Shown: positions 45,113 to 54,215, numbered from the stretch's first letter. The stretch: DNA of 64,000 nucleotides from Brevibacterium aurantiacum (GCF_007558825.1 NZ_VLTK01000009.1:95586-159585), one strand, 5' to 3'. Program-made: numbers and translations. Notes: generated by a model not told the origin, from the sequence alone.

Positions 45113-46162
45113 ATGACTCAGTCCAACCCGTTGACCCAACGCCTCGATGCCGGACCAGTGATCTGCGCTGAGGGATTCCTGTTCGAACTCGAGAAGCGCG
45201 GCTACCTGTCCGCCGGAGAATTCGTGCCCGAGGTCGCGCTCGAATTCCCTGACGCCCTGCGCGCCCTGCACGTGGATTTCCAGCGCGCAGGCTCGGACAT
45301 AGTGGAAGCCTTCACCTACAACGGCCACCGCGAGAAGATGCGGGTCATCGGCAAAGAGGATCTGCTGGAACCTCTCAACCGCTCGGCACTGCAGATCGCT
45401 CGCAGCGTTGCCGATGCCAAACCCGGCAACTTCATGGCCGGAAACATCTCGAACTCGAACATCTGGGATCCCGAGAATGCCGATCGCCAAGCCGAAGTCC
45501 GATCCATGTTCACCGAGATGGTGGGCTGGGCCGTGGACGAAGGCGCCGATCTCATCATCGGCGAGACCTTCTACTTCGCCGGCGAAGCCATTGCTGCAGC
45601 CGAAATCGCCAAGGCCAGCGGCCTGCCCGTCGTCCTCACCCTCGCTCCCATGGCCTTCCAGGAGATGGCCGATGGTGTCGGCATCGTCGAGACCGCGCAG
45701 AAGCTCGAACAGCTGGGCGTCGACGTCGTCGGCCTCAACTGCTTCCGCGGACCCGCGACGATGCTGCCGTGGCTGAAGGAGATCCGCGCGGCAGTGTCCT
45801 GTCACGTCGGTGCCCTGCCCATCCCCTATCGCACGACCCAGGATGAGCCCACCTTCTTCAACCTCTCCGACCCCCGCGCCGAGGTGGCTTCCCCGCACGG
45901 TCGCACCTTCCCCACAGCTCTCGACCCGCTGCAGACGAATCGCTACGAGATCGGCGCCTTCGCGAGGGAAGCCTACGACCTGGGCGTCAACTACATCGGC
46001 GTGTGCTGCGGTGCGACTCCGATGCACATCCGTGAGGTCGCCGAGGCGGTCGGACTGACCACCGATGCCAGCCGGTTCTCAGAGAACATGAAGAACCACT
46101 TCATGTACGGCGACAACGAACGCCTCGCCGAGAACGTCGTCGCGCTCGGCTCCACCGCCTGA
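45113..46162 (+). CDS. Homocysteine S-methyltransferase family protein (betaine-homocysteine methyltransferase-like)
   Basis: A 349-aa zinc methyltransferase. The zinc Cys are in GLNCFRG (C210) and GVCCGATP (C298, C299), and the N-terminal EGFLFELEKRGY segment is close to betaine-homocysteine methyltransferases. It would transfer a methyl group from betaine, S-methylmethionine or a related sulfonium to homocysteine to make methionine. The C-terminal oligomer arm of animal BHMT is short or absent. Monocistronic, with a terminator shared with the convergent FNT gene. Confidence 0.85.
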   Translation: MTQSNPLTQRLDAGPVICAEGFLFELEKRGYLSAGEFVPEVALEFPDALRALHVDFQRAGSDIVEAFTYNGHREKMRVIGKEDLLEPLNRSALQIARSVADAKPGNFMAGNISNSNIWDPENADRQAEVRSMFTEMVGWAVDEGADLIIGETFYFAGEAIAAAEIAKASGLPVVLTLAPMAFQEMADGVGIVETAQKLEQLGVDVVGLNCFRGPATMLPWLKEIRAAVSCHVGALPIPYRTTQDEPTFFNLSDPRAEVASPHGRTFPTALDPLQTNRYEIGAFAREAYDLGVNYIGVCCGATPMHIREVAEAVGLTTDASRFSENMKNHFMYGDNERLAENVVALGSTA

Positions 46163-46218
46163 GGCAAGCAATCAGCAGTACCGCCTGCACGAAGGCGTCT
46201 GCGTCTCAACGCACCACA

Positions 46219-46258
46219 AGTGCCATAACCACTCGCCGCAACGGGAGGTTATGGCACT
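46219..46258. terminator. Bidirectional terminator between the methyltransferase and FNT genes
   Basis: A perfect 12-bp inverted repeat, AGTGCCATAACC (46219-46230) with its complement (46247-46258), loop 16 nt. It sits between convergent genes. Confidence 0.7.
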
Positions 46259-46297
46259 GAGTGTATCCAGCGCAGCTACCGGTGCCGGCAGCGACCA

Positions 46298-46343
46298 GCG
46301 GGCGGTGTCAGCAACGGCCGGCGGGCGGCGTCAGCAACGTCCG
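46298..46343. repeat. 23-bp tandem duplication downstream of the FNT gene
   Basis: Units 46298-46320 and 46321-46343 differ at two of 23 positions. They begin 9 bp beyond the stop of the FNT gene on its 3' side. Confidence 0.75.
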
Positions 46344-46351
46344 GCCATCGT

Positions 46352-47194
46352 CTAACTGGACTGTGTCTCGAGATCTTCGAGGGAAACCGTGCCCTTGCGC
46401 ACGGCGCGAAGCACACGATATGTCCGAACCACTCTGGGCAGAGTGATGAGCAGCAACCCGCCGAGCATGTTGAACGGGATGACGATTCCAAACCATTTCA
46501 GCAGATCCAGCATCGTGATATCCGCCCCGGCCAACATGGCCGCGAAGATGACGATCGCGTTGAGGGCACCGCGGAGCATGCCGAGGCCGATGAGCAGCAG
46601 ACCCGATGCCAGGCTGACGATGGCAAGAACGACGTCGTTCGAGGTGCCCTGTGACATCCGAGTGGACAATGTGACAGTAGCACCGGCCAAGAGCGACAGC
46701 GCGATCATCACCACCAAGGAGGGTTGGTCGAGATACTTCATAGCCGTGTCGATCATCGTCGAGTGGTAGTCAGGAAGCGCCAGAACCATCAGCCCGGCAA
46801 AGGCGAGACCCCCGACGAGGTTGGTCACCAGAGTCACCGCCCACAGGCGGACTATCTGAAGAACATTGGCCTGACCCGCGATCACGGCATTGATAGGCAG
46901 CAGAAACTCTTCGGTGAACAGCTCTGAGTGGGCAAGCTTCAACGCCAGCAGACCAATGCCGAAGGCAAGACCGGACAGCACGTCGGACCCCGTCGCCTGT
47001 TTGACCAGAATCATCGCCAGGATTCCCAGTCCCACGTCGACACCGCCGAAGAACCCGGTGACAACGAGCTCAGGCCACTTCCGGTTCAGGCGCTTTGCCC
47101 CTGTGATCACGGTCGCTGTTGCCTCATCGACCAATTCGTCTTCGAGGTCGAAGTCATTCGCCCCTAGTCGCTGACGCTGCTCTCTCTGAGTCAT
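46352..47194 (-). CDS. Formate/nitrite transporter (FNT) family channel
   Basis: A 280-aa membrane protein with six hydrophobic segments and the FNT pore motifs (a KLAHSELFTEEFLLPINAVI region and a second NA...A segment). FNT proteins conduct small monovalent anions such as formate, nitrite or hydrosulfide. The actinobacterial long N-terminus (about 35 residues, acidic) precedes helix 1. The protein could equally export or import; no nitrite or formate enzymes are in the window. Start at ATG 47194. Confidence 0.9.
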   Translation of the reverse strand: MTQREQRQRLGANDFDLEDELVDEATATVITGAKRLNRKWPELVVTGFFGGVDVGLGILAMILVKQATGSDVLSGLAFGIGLLALKLAHSELFTEEFLLPINAVIAGQANVLQIVRLWAVTLVTNLVGGLAFAGLMVLALPDYHSTMIDTAMKYLDQPSLVVMIALSLLAGATVTLSTRMSQGTSNDVVLAIVSLASGLLLIGLGMLRGALNAIVIFAAMLAGADITMLDLLKWFGIVIPFNMLGGLLLITLPRVVRTYRVLRAVRKGTVSLEDLETQSS

Positions 47195-47362
47195 TGCCTC
47201 AGTGTATTTGTGAGACCTGTGTGTTTGTGGGCCCGGTGCAATTGCGGGAGCCGTGTATCTACGGGACTTGCAGTTGCCAGAGATACCAACTTAGAGACAC
47301 CGACTGATCCGCGATCGATTCAGTCCCGCTGCACGCCTGAAGCGATTCGCCCCCTCAATACG

Positions 47363-47416
47363 CACCAGGAGCGCCAAAACGCCCCGGTGCAACGAGGTGG
47401 TTCAGCGCTCCTGGTG
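47363..47416 (-). terminator. Probable terminator of the class V aminotransferase gene
   Basis: CACCAGGAGCGC (47363-47374) and its perfect complement (47405-47416) form a 12-bp stem with a 30-nt loop, about 50 bp after the aminotransferase stop. The loop can form internal GC pairing. No strong T run. Confidence 0.45.
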
Positions 47417-47464
47417 TGGGGCACCTGCGATGCGGCACCGGCCCTGAAGCTTCAGCGTTAGGCG

Positions 47465-48607
47465 TCAGCCCTGCGACGTCACGCCGATCGAGTCGAGTGC
47501 GGCTTCGAGGCGGGAGATCGAGCCGTCGATGTCGCCGAGCTTGTCGAGGCCGAACAGGCCGATCCGGAACGTCGAGAAGTCTTCGGGCTCGTCGCAATGC
47601 AGGGGCACGCCGGCAGCGATCTGAACGCCAGCTTCCTTGAACTGAGCGCCGGTGGCCAGCTGCGGGTTGTCCGTGTGGACGACGACCACGCTGGGCGAAG
47701 CGAATTCCGGTGCCGCAACCGAAGGCAGTCCGCGATCGGCGAAGACCTTGCGGACCCGGTCGCCGAGCTCGAACTGTGCGGCGGCGAGCTTGTCGAAGCC
47801 GCGTTCCTTCGTCTCGAGCATGATGGCGGCATTGTGCGCGAGCGAGTCAGTGGGCATTGTCGCGTGGTACGGCGCCCGGCCTGCTTCGTATTCGTCGGCG
47901 ATGAACAGCCACTTCTTCAGGTCCATGGCGAAGCTCGTCGAGGTGGACTCAACGACGGCGGCGCGGCCGGCTTCGCTGAGCATGACGTAGCCGGCGCAGG
48001 GCGAACCGCTCCAGCCCTTCTGCGGCGCACTGATGAGAACGTCGACGCCCAGCTTCTCCTGTGAGGCCCAGACTGCACCCGAGGCGATGCAGTCGAGGAC
48101 GAAGACACCACCCACGCTGTGGACCGCGTCACTGACCTGGCGCACGTAGTCGTCCGGCAGAAGCGTGCCGGAGGCGGTTTCGATGTGAGGAGCGAACACG
48201 ACTGCCGGGCGCTCGCGCTCGATGGCGGCGACCACCTCGGCGATGGGGGCAGGAGCCCAGGCCGACTGGTGCTCGTCGCTGAGAGGGGACGCTTTGAGCA
48301 CGGTCGTCTCGCTGGCGATGGATCCGGCGTCGAGGATCTGCGACCAGCGGAAGGAGAACAGGCCGTTGCGGACCACAAGGCACTTCTTGCCCGTCGCGAT
48401 CTGCCTGGCCACTGACTCCATGGCATAGCTGCCACCACCGGGGACGATGGCGACGCTGTGCGCGTCGTAGGCTTCGCGCAGGATGCGGTTGATGTCCTGC
48501 ATGACGGACACGAACCGACCCGACATGTGGTTGAGTGATCGGTCGGTGAAGACCACCGAGTATTCGAGCAGGCCGTCTGGATCGATATCTTCATGTGGCA
48601 GAGTCAT
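47465..48607 (-). CDS. Class V aminotransferase (alanine/serine-glyoxylate type)
   Basis: A 380-aa pyridoxal-phosphate enzyme. The PLP Lys is in ISAPQKGWSG (K197). The PGGGSYAMESVARQI segment and the small large-domain pattern fit the family of alanine-glyoxylate, serine-pyruvate and aspartate-aminotransferase-like class V enzymes. It should move an amino group between a 2-oxoacid such as glyoxylate or pyruvate and Ala or Ser. The exact pair is not known. Single gene between terminators. Confidence 0.88.
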   Translation of the reverse strand: MTLPHEDIDPDGLLEYSVVFTDRSLNHMSGRFVSVMQDINRILREAYDAHSVAIVPGGGSYAMESVARQIATGKKCLVVRNGLFSFRWSQILDAGSIASETTVLKASPLSDEHQSAWAPAPIAEVVAAIERERPAVVFAPHIETASGTLLPDDYVRQVSDAVHSVGGVFVLDCIASGAVWASQEKLGVDVLISAPQKGWSGSPCAGYVMLSEAGRAAVVESTSTSFAMDLKKWLFIADEYEAGRAPYHATMPTDSLAHNAAIMLETKERGFDKLAAAQFELGDRVRKVFADRGLPSVAAPEFASPSVVVVHTDNPQLATGAQFKEAGVQIAAGVPLHCDEPEDFSTFRIGLFGLDKLGDIDGSISRLEAALDSIGVTSQG

Positions 48608-48706
48608 GTCACCAACATTGCCACGTTCGACGATTTTGGGCCACTGCCGCTCAGTTGCAGAGACGGCGCCGCGGAAGAGACGTTCCAGCGGCAGAGACCT
48701 CGGTGA

Positions 48707-50248
48707 TCACAGCTGCACTTCGCTGCGATCACCCGACCACAGGGTGTGGAAGGTTCCCGGTCGATCTGTGCGCCCGTAGGTGTGGGATCCGAAGAAGTCC
48801 CGCTGGCCCTGCACCAGCGCCGCCGAGGCCCTGGAGGTGCGGATGCCGTCGAAATAGGACAGCGCCGAGGCCAGGGCCGGAATCGGCACGCCAGAGGAGG
48901 CGGCATCGGCGACCGTATCCCGCAGAGCCTGCTGCCCGGAGTTGAGCGAATCCCGGAAATACGGAGCGGCAAGCAGTGAGCTCAGATTCGGTTCGGCGTC
49001 GAAGGCTTCCGTGATCCGGTCGAGGAATCTGGCCCGGATGATGCAACCAGCCCTCCAGATCCTGGCAACCTCACCGAGTTCCGTGTTCCAGCCGTGTTCC
49101 TGCGCTCCCGCGGCGATCTCGTGGAAGCCCTGAACGTAGGCGAGGATCTTTCCCGTGAACAGTGCTTGCCGCACGGTCTCGATGACCGTGTCACGGTCGA
49201 CCACCGCCGAGGTGGGGGCATCGTCGAGCGCCGAATCGCGGGCTTCTTCGAACTCCGAGGTGACCGTCGAAGGACCATCCAACGCCGTCCCGGAGGAACG
49301 CAGTACGGAGGCCGCGGACAGGGACCTGGCCGAGACCGCCTCGGCGATGGTGGCGACAGGCACACCAAGGTCGAGTCCGGTCTTCACCGTCCAGCCGCCG
49401 GTTCCCTTGGCTCCGGCAGAATCGGCGATGATGTCGACGAACGGCTCGCCTGTGGCTGCATCTGTGTGGTCGAGTACCTCAGCGGTGATTTCGATGAGAT
49501 AGGACTCGAGATCTCCTCGGTTCCATTCTCTGAAGACCTCCGCGATCTCAGGAGGGGTGAGGCCGAGCCTGCCCCTCAACAGGGCGAAGGCCTCGGCAAT
49601 GAGCTGCATGTCCGCGTACTCGATCCCATTGTGGATCATCTTGACGAAGTGGCCGGCCCCATCGGTGCCCACATGAGCGATGCACGATTCCGGGTCCGCC
49701 TGTGCGCTTCGCCCGTCGCCGGGTTCGGCACGAGCCGAGGTGGATTCGGCACGAGCCGCGATGGGTTCGAGAATGGGCCGCAGTCTCGACCACGCAAATT
49801 CGGTGCCGCCGACCATCATCGATGGCCCCTCAAGCGCACCGACCTCTCCCCCCGAGATGCCGACCCCGACGAACTCGATGCCGGTCTTGGCCGCGGTCTC
49901 ACCGCGGGCGATCGTGTCCGTAAACAGCGAGTTTCCGCCGTCGACGATGACGTCTCCGGGTTCGAACACCTGCAGCAGGTCGCTGATCGCCGAGTCCGTG
50001 GCCGGGCCGGCGTTGACCATGAGAATCGCCACGCGCGGACCCGACAGCTTGCTGGCCAGATCCGCCGGCGATGAGGCGACGAGGAAGTCCGCTTCGTGAT
50101 GCTCGGCCGCCAGTGCTCGAGCTCGGTCGACGTCGCGGTCGTAGATGGCGACTCGCGCTCCGGTCCGGCCGGTCAGATTCCGTGCGAGGTTTCGTGCGAG
50201 GTTCGAGCCCATCACTCCAGTACCGATCACGCCCACTTCCGCGGTCAT
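48707..50248 (-). CDS. gnd: 6-phosphogluconate dehydrogenase, decarboxylating
   Basis: A 513-aa enzyme that oxidises 6-phosphogluconate to ribulose-5-phosphate and CO2 with NAD(P)+. It has the Rossmann motif GVIGTGVMGSNLARN, the substrate segment GISGGEVGALEGPSMMVGG and the catalytic HFVKMIHNGIEYADM with Lys. An extra stretch of about 25 residues near 170-200 (AESTSARAEPGDGRSAQAD) lengthens the protein beyond the usual 470-490 aa and is encoded by short 21-bp direct repeats. ATG 50248 is chosen because the Rossmann motif begins five residues on; longer in-frame starts are unlikely. Divergent from gntK. Confidence 0.93.
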   Translation of the reverse strand: MTAEVGVIGTGVMGSNLARNLARNLTGRTGARVAIYDRDVDRARALAAEHHEADFLVASSPADLASKLSGPRVAILMVNAGPATDSAISDLLQVFEPGDVIVDGGNSLFTDTIARGETAAKTGIEFVGVGISGGEVGALEGPSMMVGGTEFAWSRLRPILEPIAARAESTSARAEPGDGRSAQADPESCIAHVGTDGAGHFVKMIHNGIEYADMQLIAEAFALLRGRLGLTPPEIAEVFREWNRGDLESYLIEITAEVLDHTDAATGEPFVDIIADSAGAKGTGGWTVKTGLDLGVPVATIAEAVSARSLSAASVLRSSGTALDGPSTVTSEFEEARDSALDDAPTSAVVDRDTVIETVRQALFTGKILAYVQGFHEIAAGAQEHGWNTELGEVARIWRAGCIIRARFLDRITEAFDAEPNLSSLLAAPYFRDSLNSGQQALRDTVADAASSGVPIPALASALSYFDGIRTSRASAALVQGQRDFFGSHTYGRTDRPGTFHTLWSGDRSEVQL

Positions 50249-50352
50249 ACCCAATCCTCTTCCTCGTGGCTGATAGTCATGGCTGACAGTTACGGCGAAT
50301 TGTCGCAGCTGACGGGTTCTCGCAGCGGTTGACAGTTGCACCCGTCTCATTT

Positions 50353-50368
50353 AGATTTCTATAAATCT
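50353..50368. promoter_or_regulatory. Candidate GntR operator between gnd and gntK
   Basis: AGATTT-CTAT-AAATCT is a perfect 6-bp dyad in a short AT-rich divergent gap. The GntR-family gene at 52492 is the likely regulator. A second, off-centre pair CTCATT (50346-50351) and AATGAG (50374-50379) brackets it. The position fits repression of both gnd and the gluconate uptake genes. The assignment is inferred. Confidence 0.55.
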
Positions 50369-50424
50369 GATTTAATGAGTGCAGTTTAGCAATGTCATCA
50401 TATTTTTACGAGAGGCCAACTGAG

Positions 50425-50922
50425 ATGGATCTTCCCCCGCTTGTCATCATGGGGGTGTCCGGCACGGGGAAGACACTGATCGGCCGCCGCTTGGCTGCGG
50501 AGCTCGGAGCCGCGTTCGTCGACGCCGACGATCTCCACAGCCAAGACAACAAGTCCAAGATGCGTGCTGGAGTCCCCCTCGACGATGAGGACCGGTGGCC
50601 GTGGCTGAAGTCCGTGGCCAGTGAACTGACCTCGACTCCACCTCCCATCGTCGCCTGTTCCGCGTTGCGACGCAGCTATCGGGACTACCTGAGGGCACAG
50701 GCGCCAGCAACCTTCTTCGTCCATCTCACCGGGAACCGCGAGATCATCGTCGAGCATCTCGCGCGGCGTTCACACGAATTCATGTCACCGACCCTTGTCG
50801 ACTCCCAGCTGGAGACGCTGGAACCGCTCACTGTCGAGGAAGCACATTTCCTTGCGCCCATCGATCTGTCTCCCGCCGAGGTGAGTCGATACATCATCGA
50901 GCGTCTGCCCCACACCACCTGA
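50425..50922 (+). CDS. gntK: Gluconokinase
   Basis: A 165-aa kinase that phosphorylates gluconate to 6-phosphogluconate, the substrate of gnd. P-loop GVSGTGKT (residues 10-17), substrate-side DADDLHSQDNKSKMRAGVPL and the LVDSQLETLEPL tail are typical of GntK. ATG 50425 was preferred to ATG 50392 because GAGAGG lies at the right distance and the length then matches the family. The last codons lie in a 21-bp tandem repeat. Followed by the permease gene. Confidence 0.93.
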   Translation: MDLPPLVIMGVSGTGKTLIGRRLAAELGAAFVDADDLHSQDNKSKMRAGVPLDDEDRWPWLKSVASELTSTPPPIVACSALRRSYRDYLRAQAPATFFVHLTGNREIIVEHLARRSHEFMSPTLVDSQLETLEPLTVEEAHFLAPIDLSPAEVSRYIIERLPHTT

Positions 50923-50967
50923 CCACTGCCCCACACCACCTGACCACTGTCCATCACCACCTAACCA
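50905..50967. repeat. Three 21-bp tandem repeats spanning the gntK stop codon
   Basis: Units 50905-50925, 50926-50946 and 50947-50967 (consensus CTGCCCCACACCACCTGACCA; the third diverged at four positions). Each unit carries an in-frame stop (TGA, TGA, TAA). The first unit encodes the last residues of gluconokinase and its stop. Confidence 0.9.
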
Positions 50968-50994
50968 CCGACGAACCTCAAGGAAGAGGAAATT

Positions 50995-52398
50995 GTGACC
51001 GAGATCGAACTCAACTGGACGCTGTCGGCACCGGCCCTGCTCGGCATCGCCGCAGCAGCCATCGCGGTGCTGCTCATCCTCATCATCCGCTTCAGGCTGC
51101 ACGCCTTCATCGCGCTCGTCGTGGTCAGTGTGGTCACCGCCCTGGCCGCGGGAATCGCTCCCGGCGATCTGGTCCCCGTCATGTACGACGGCTTCGGGTC
51201 CACCCTTGCCAGCGTCGCACTCCTCGTGGGACTCGGGGCCATGCTCGGGAGGATGCTTGAACTCTCGGGTGGAGCTCAGGTGCTCACGGATGCGCTCATC
51301 AAGGCTTTCGGAGAGAAGCGCGCGCCCCTGGCCTTGGGCCTGACCTCACTGCTGTTCGGCTTCCCGATCTTCTTCGATGCCGGTCTCGTCGTCATGCTGC
51401 CGATCATCTTCACGGTGGCCAAACGCCTCGGCGGATCTCTGCTTCTCTACGCCATGCCATCGGCGATCGCGTTCTCGGCCATGCACATCTTCGTCCCTCC
51501 ACATCCCGGGCCCGTGGCCGCATCCGGACTTCTGGGCGCGAACGTCGGACTCGTCCTCATCTGCGGCCTGATCATCGCCGTGCCGGCCTGGTATCTGTGC
51601 GGGTATCTGTTCGGGCTCTTCATCGGCAAGCGAATCGAGGTCTCGGTTCCCTCGCTCCTGGCCCACGATCCGGCCGAAGAGTTCGCCGACTTCAGGTCCT
51701 CACCCAAACTCTCAACGGTTCTCGTCCTGCTTGCCCTTCCGCTTGTGCTCATCTTCCTCAACACCGGCCTCGACTTCGCCGGTGAGGCCGGCTGGGTCGA
51801 CGCCGAGTCCACTCTGGTCACTTCGCTGCGGATGCTCGGTGAGACCCCGATCGCCCTGCTCATCACGGTATTGGCGGCCATGTGGCTGCTGGGGTGGCGG
51901 AAGAAGAAGGGCAGAAGCATGGTCGAGAACATCGTCGACTCGGCTCTGGGCCCAGTCTGCTCGATCATCCTCATCACCGGAGCCGGCGGCATGTTCGGCG
52001 GTGTGCTGCGAACCAGCGGGATCGGTGATTCCATCGCCGATTCCCTGGCGACCCTGGGTCTGCCGGTCATCGTGGCCGGATTCGTCATCGCCGCGATCGT
52101 GCGCATCGCGCAAGGTTCAGCCACGGTCGCGCTCACAACTGCGGCGGCACTCATGCAGCCGGTCGTCGTCGGCAATCCGGACTTCTCGAGCCTGCAGGTC
52201 GTGGCCATCGTGCTGTCCTTGGCCGCTGGCTCCGTGGTCGCCAGCCACGTCAACGATTCGGGATTCTGGCTGGTCTCCCGGTTCTTCGGCATGGACACGA
52301 AGACCACTCTGAAGACCTGGACCGTGGCTCAGACCATCCTCGGTCTGGTCGGCTTCGCCCTCAGCCTCGCCCTCTACGGTGTCGTCAGCGCGTTCTGA
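50995..52398 (+). CDS. gntP: GntP-family gluconate permease
   Basis: A 467-aa membrane protein with about 12-14 hydrophobic segments, starting at GTG 50995 behind AAGGAAGAGGAA. The GFPIFFDAGLVVMLPIIF and HIFVPPHPGPVAASGLLGANVG motifs are family hallmarks of gluconate:H+ symporters. It imports gluconate for the kinase encoded just upstream. Convergent with gntR; the two stops are separated by a tandem-repeat block. Confidence 0.95.
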   Translation: MTEIELNWTLSAPALLGIAAAAIAVLLILIIRFRLHAFIALVVVSVVTALAAGIAPGDLVPVMYDGFGSTLASVALLVGLGAMLGRMLELSGGAQVLTDALIKAFGEKRAPLALGLTSLLFGFPIFFDAGLVVMLPIIFTVAKRLGGSLLLYAMPSAIAFSAMHIFVPPHPGPVAASGLLGANVGLVLICGLIIAVPAWYLCGYLFGLFIGKRIEVSVPSLLAHDPAEEFADFRSSPKLSTVLVLLALPLVLIFLNTGLDFAGEAGWVDAESTLVTSLRMLGETPIALLITVLAAMWLLGWRKKKGRSMVENIVDSALGPVCSIILITGAGGMFGGVLRTSGIGDSIADSLATLGLPVIVAGFVIAAIVRIAQGSATVALTTAAALMQPVVVGNPDFSSLQVVAIVLSLAAGSVVASHVNDSGFWLVSRFFGMDTKTTLKTWTVAQTILGLVGFALSLALYGVVSAF

Positions 52399-52496
52399 CC
52401 AGCCTGTCTGAGGGTCGTCGGTCCAGCCTGTCCGGCGGGTCGTCGGTCCAGCCTGCCTGAGGGTCGTCGGTCCAGCCTGCCCGGAGGGTCGTCAGT
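52399..52496. repeat. Four-unit minisatellite (24/25/24/25 bp) between gntP and gntR stops
   Basis: Units 52399-52422, 52423-52447, 52448-52471 and 52472-52496, each beginning CCAGCCTG and ending GGGTCGTC(G/A)GT. Lengths alternate 24 and 25 bp, so two 49-bp pairs are repeated. The block starts directly after the gntP stop codon and runs 5 bp into the gntR stop end. Confidence 0.9.
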
Positions 52497-53268
52497 CCGC
52501 TCTGAGGCGCGGCTGGCCCGCCCAGGCATCTTCCATCTCGGCGAAGGCTCGATCCATTATCTTCGTCATCGCAGCATGAGCTCGATCGGGGTCCCCGTTG
52601 CCGATGGCATCGGCGACGTCGAAGTGCCATTGCAGCGCCCCTGGATGGGGAAACTTCGGCATCAGCCCGGCGTGCGTTCGACCGCGCAGGATCTCGGCGA
52701 CGACCGAGTCAAAGGAAGCGAAGAGTTCGTTGCCGCCGGCTCTCAGGACTGCCCGATGATAGGCGATATCGACCTCCAGCACCGCCTCAACATCGCCCTT
52801 GCGTCCGCTGGTGCGCATTCTGGCGGCCAATCCCATGATCTCCTCGGCCGCATCGGCTGAGGCATGGACGGCGGCCAAGTGTGCTGCCTGAGGTTCGATG
52901 GCGACTCTCAGCTCGGTCAGGGAACGCAGTTGGAGTGCCGGGGTTGCGGCCATTCTCCACCGCACCACCAGAGGGTCGAGTATGGTCCATTCCCGCATGG
53001 ACAGAATCACCAGCCCCAAGCGACGGATCGGCTTGACCATCCCCAGGGACTCCAGAACACGCACCACTTCGCGCACCACCGAGAGCGAGACTTCGTACCT
53101 CACACGCAGCTCCTCGGCCCGGACGACCGTTCCCGCTTCCAGGTCACCGGTGACGATGTCAGTGCCGATCGAATTGAGAAGACTTTCGTGGAGGTTGCCG
53201 CCCGATGTCCGACTGCTCGTTCGTTCGTCAGCTGCAGAGTCCGGACCAGGATCCTTCGCTTCGGCCAT
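52492..53268 (-). CDS. GntR-family (FadR/FCD-type) regulator, probably of gluconate genes
   Basis: A 258-aa regulator. The winged helix-turn-helix is at about 25-95 (LHESLLNSIGTDIVTGDLEAG, then VSLSVVREVVRVLESLGMV), and the C-terminal FCD ligand domain is helical with metal-type Asp/His positions (VDIAYHRAVLRAGGNELF, and QWHFDVADAIGNGD). A typical actinobacterial gluconate repressor. Its start overlaps the ispE stop by one base (TGATG), so it is translated from the rsmA-ispE transcript as well as any own promoter. It sits convergent to gntP. Confidence 0.88.
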   Translation of the reverse strand: MAEAKDPGPDSAADERTSSRTSGGNLHESLLNSIGTDIVTGDLEAGTVVRAEELRVRYEVSLSVVREVVRVLESLGMVKPIRRLGLVILSMREWTILDPLVVRWRMAATPALQLRSLTELRVAIEPQAAHLAAVHASADAAEEIMGLAARMRTSGRKGDVEAVLEVDIAYHRAVLRAGGNELFASFDSVVAEILRGRTHAGLMPKFPHPGALQWHFDVADAIGNGDPDRAHAAMTKIMDRAFAEMEDAWAGQPRLRAD

Positions 53269-54215
53269 CAGTGCTCGATGATGTGGGCGCCGGGGGCAGG
53301 TCCCGTGGTCCGCAGCGCTTCCTTGACTCCGCGCGTGGCCTGGAGCAGGACAGCGAGGTCAAGAGCGTGATGGGCGTCGCGGGCGAGGAAGCCGATCGTG
53401 GGGCCCGAGCCGCTGAGCAGGGGGAGGAGGGCACCGGCTGCACGTCCGGCCTCCATCACCTCGGCGAGTTCGGGCATGGCCGATATCGCGGCATCGGTGA
53501 GGTCGTTGGCGGCCGCGCTGGCAAGGGTGTCCGGGTCGCCGGCGGCGAGCGCCGTGAGCACCTCGGCGGGCACGACAGCTGGTTCGGGGTTCGGGGTGAG
53601 TTCGTCGAATCGTGAGTACATCGCCGGTGTCGACAGCTGCCTCGCCGAGGTGGCCATGACCCAGTGGAATGATCCGCGGGTGAGGACGGGGGTGAGTTTC
53701 TCCCCGCGTCCGTGGCCGATGGCCGTTCCTCCGTGGAGGAGGAAGGCGACGTCGGCCCCGACTCCGACCGCGCAGTCGTGGAGGATCGACTCATCGACTC
53801 CCCCGACGAGGTGGGCGGCACCGCACAGTGCTGCGGCCGCATCGGCCGATCCCCCGCCCATGCCGCCGGCGACGGGGACCTGTTTGTCGATGACGATGTC
53901 GAGCTCACGCAGGACGTCGACGTCGCGTTCGTCTTCGAGGGCTGCGATGAGGAGGTTGATGGCCTTGCGGGCGAAGTTCGACTCGTCCTGGGGTACCTCG
54001 GCGTCTCCGTAGCGACCGCCGACGACGATCGAGGAGCTCCCGCCGGGGACGAGGGTCACGGTCTCGTTGAGGTTGAGGGCCTGGAACACCGTCGCGAGTT
54101 CGTGGTATCCGTCATCGCCGGCCCCACCGACGCCGAGGTGGACGTTGATCTTGCCCGGCGCCTGCACCTTCACCGGCGTCAGGGTCTTCGGGCACGAGTG
54201 CAGCTGTGCGCTCAT
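53268..54215 (-). CDS. ispE: 4-diphosphocytidyl-2-C-methyl-D-erythritol kinase
   Basis: A 315-aa GHMP kinase of the MEP pathway for isoprenoid precursors. N-terminal APGKINVHLGVGG, the ATP loop PVAGGMGGGSADAAAAL and the C-terminal LSGSGPTIGFLA are present. Start at ATG 54215, overlapping the rsmA stop by 4 bp. In actinobacteria rsmA-ispE is a conserved pair. The gene downstream is a gntR, which is unusual in this place. Confidence 0.95.
   Translation of the reverse strand: MSAQLHSCPKTLTPVKVQAPGKINVHLGVGGAGDDGYHELATVFQALNLNETVTLVPGGSSSIVVGGRYGDAEVPQDESNFARKAINLLIAALEDERDVDVLRELDIVIDKQVPVAGGMGGGSADAAAALCGAAHLVGGVDESILHDCAVGVGADVAFLLHGGTAIGHGRGEKLTPVLTRGSFHWVMATSARQLSTPAMYSRFDELTPNPEPAVVPAEVLTALAAGDPDTLASAAANDLTDAAISAMPELAEVMEAGRAAGALLPLLSGSGPTIGFLARDAHHALDLAVLLQATRGVKEALRTTGPAPGAHIIEH

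Noticed and set aside
52399..52496. CRISPR-like array
   Set aside because: The four units abut without spacers; this is a tandem minisatellite, and no cas gene is in the window.
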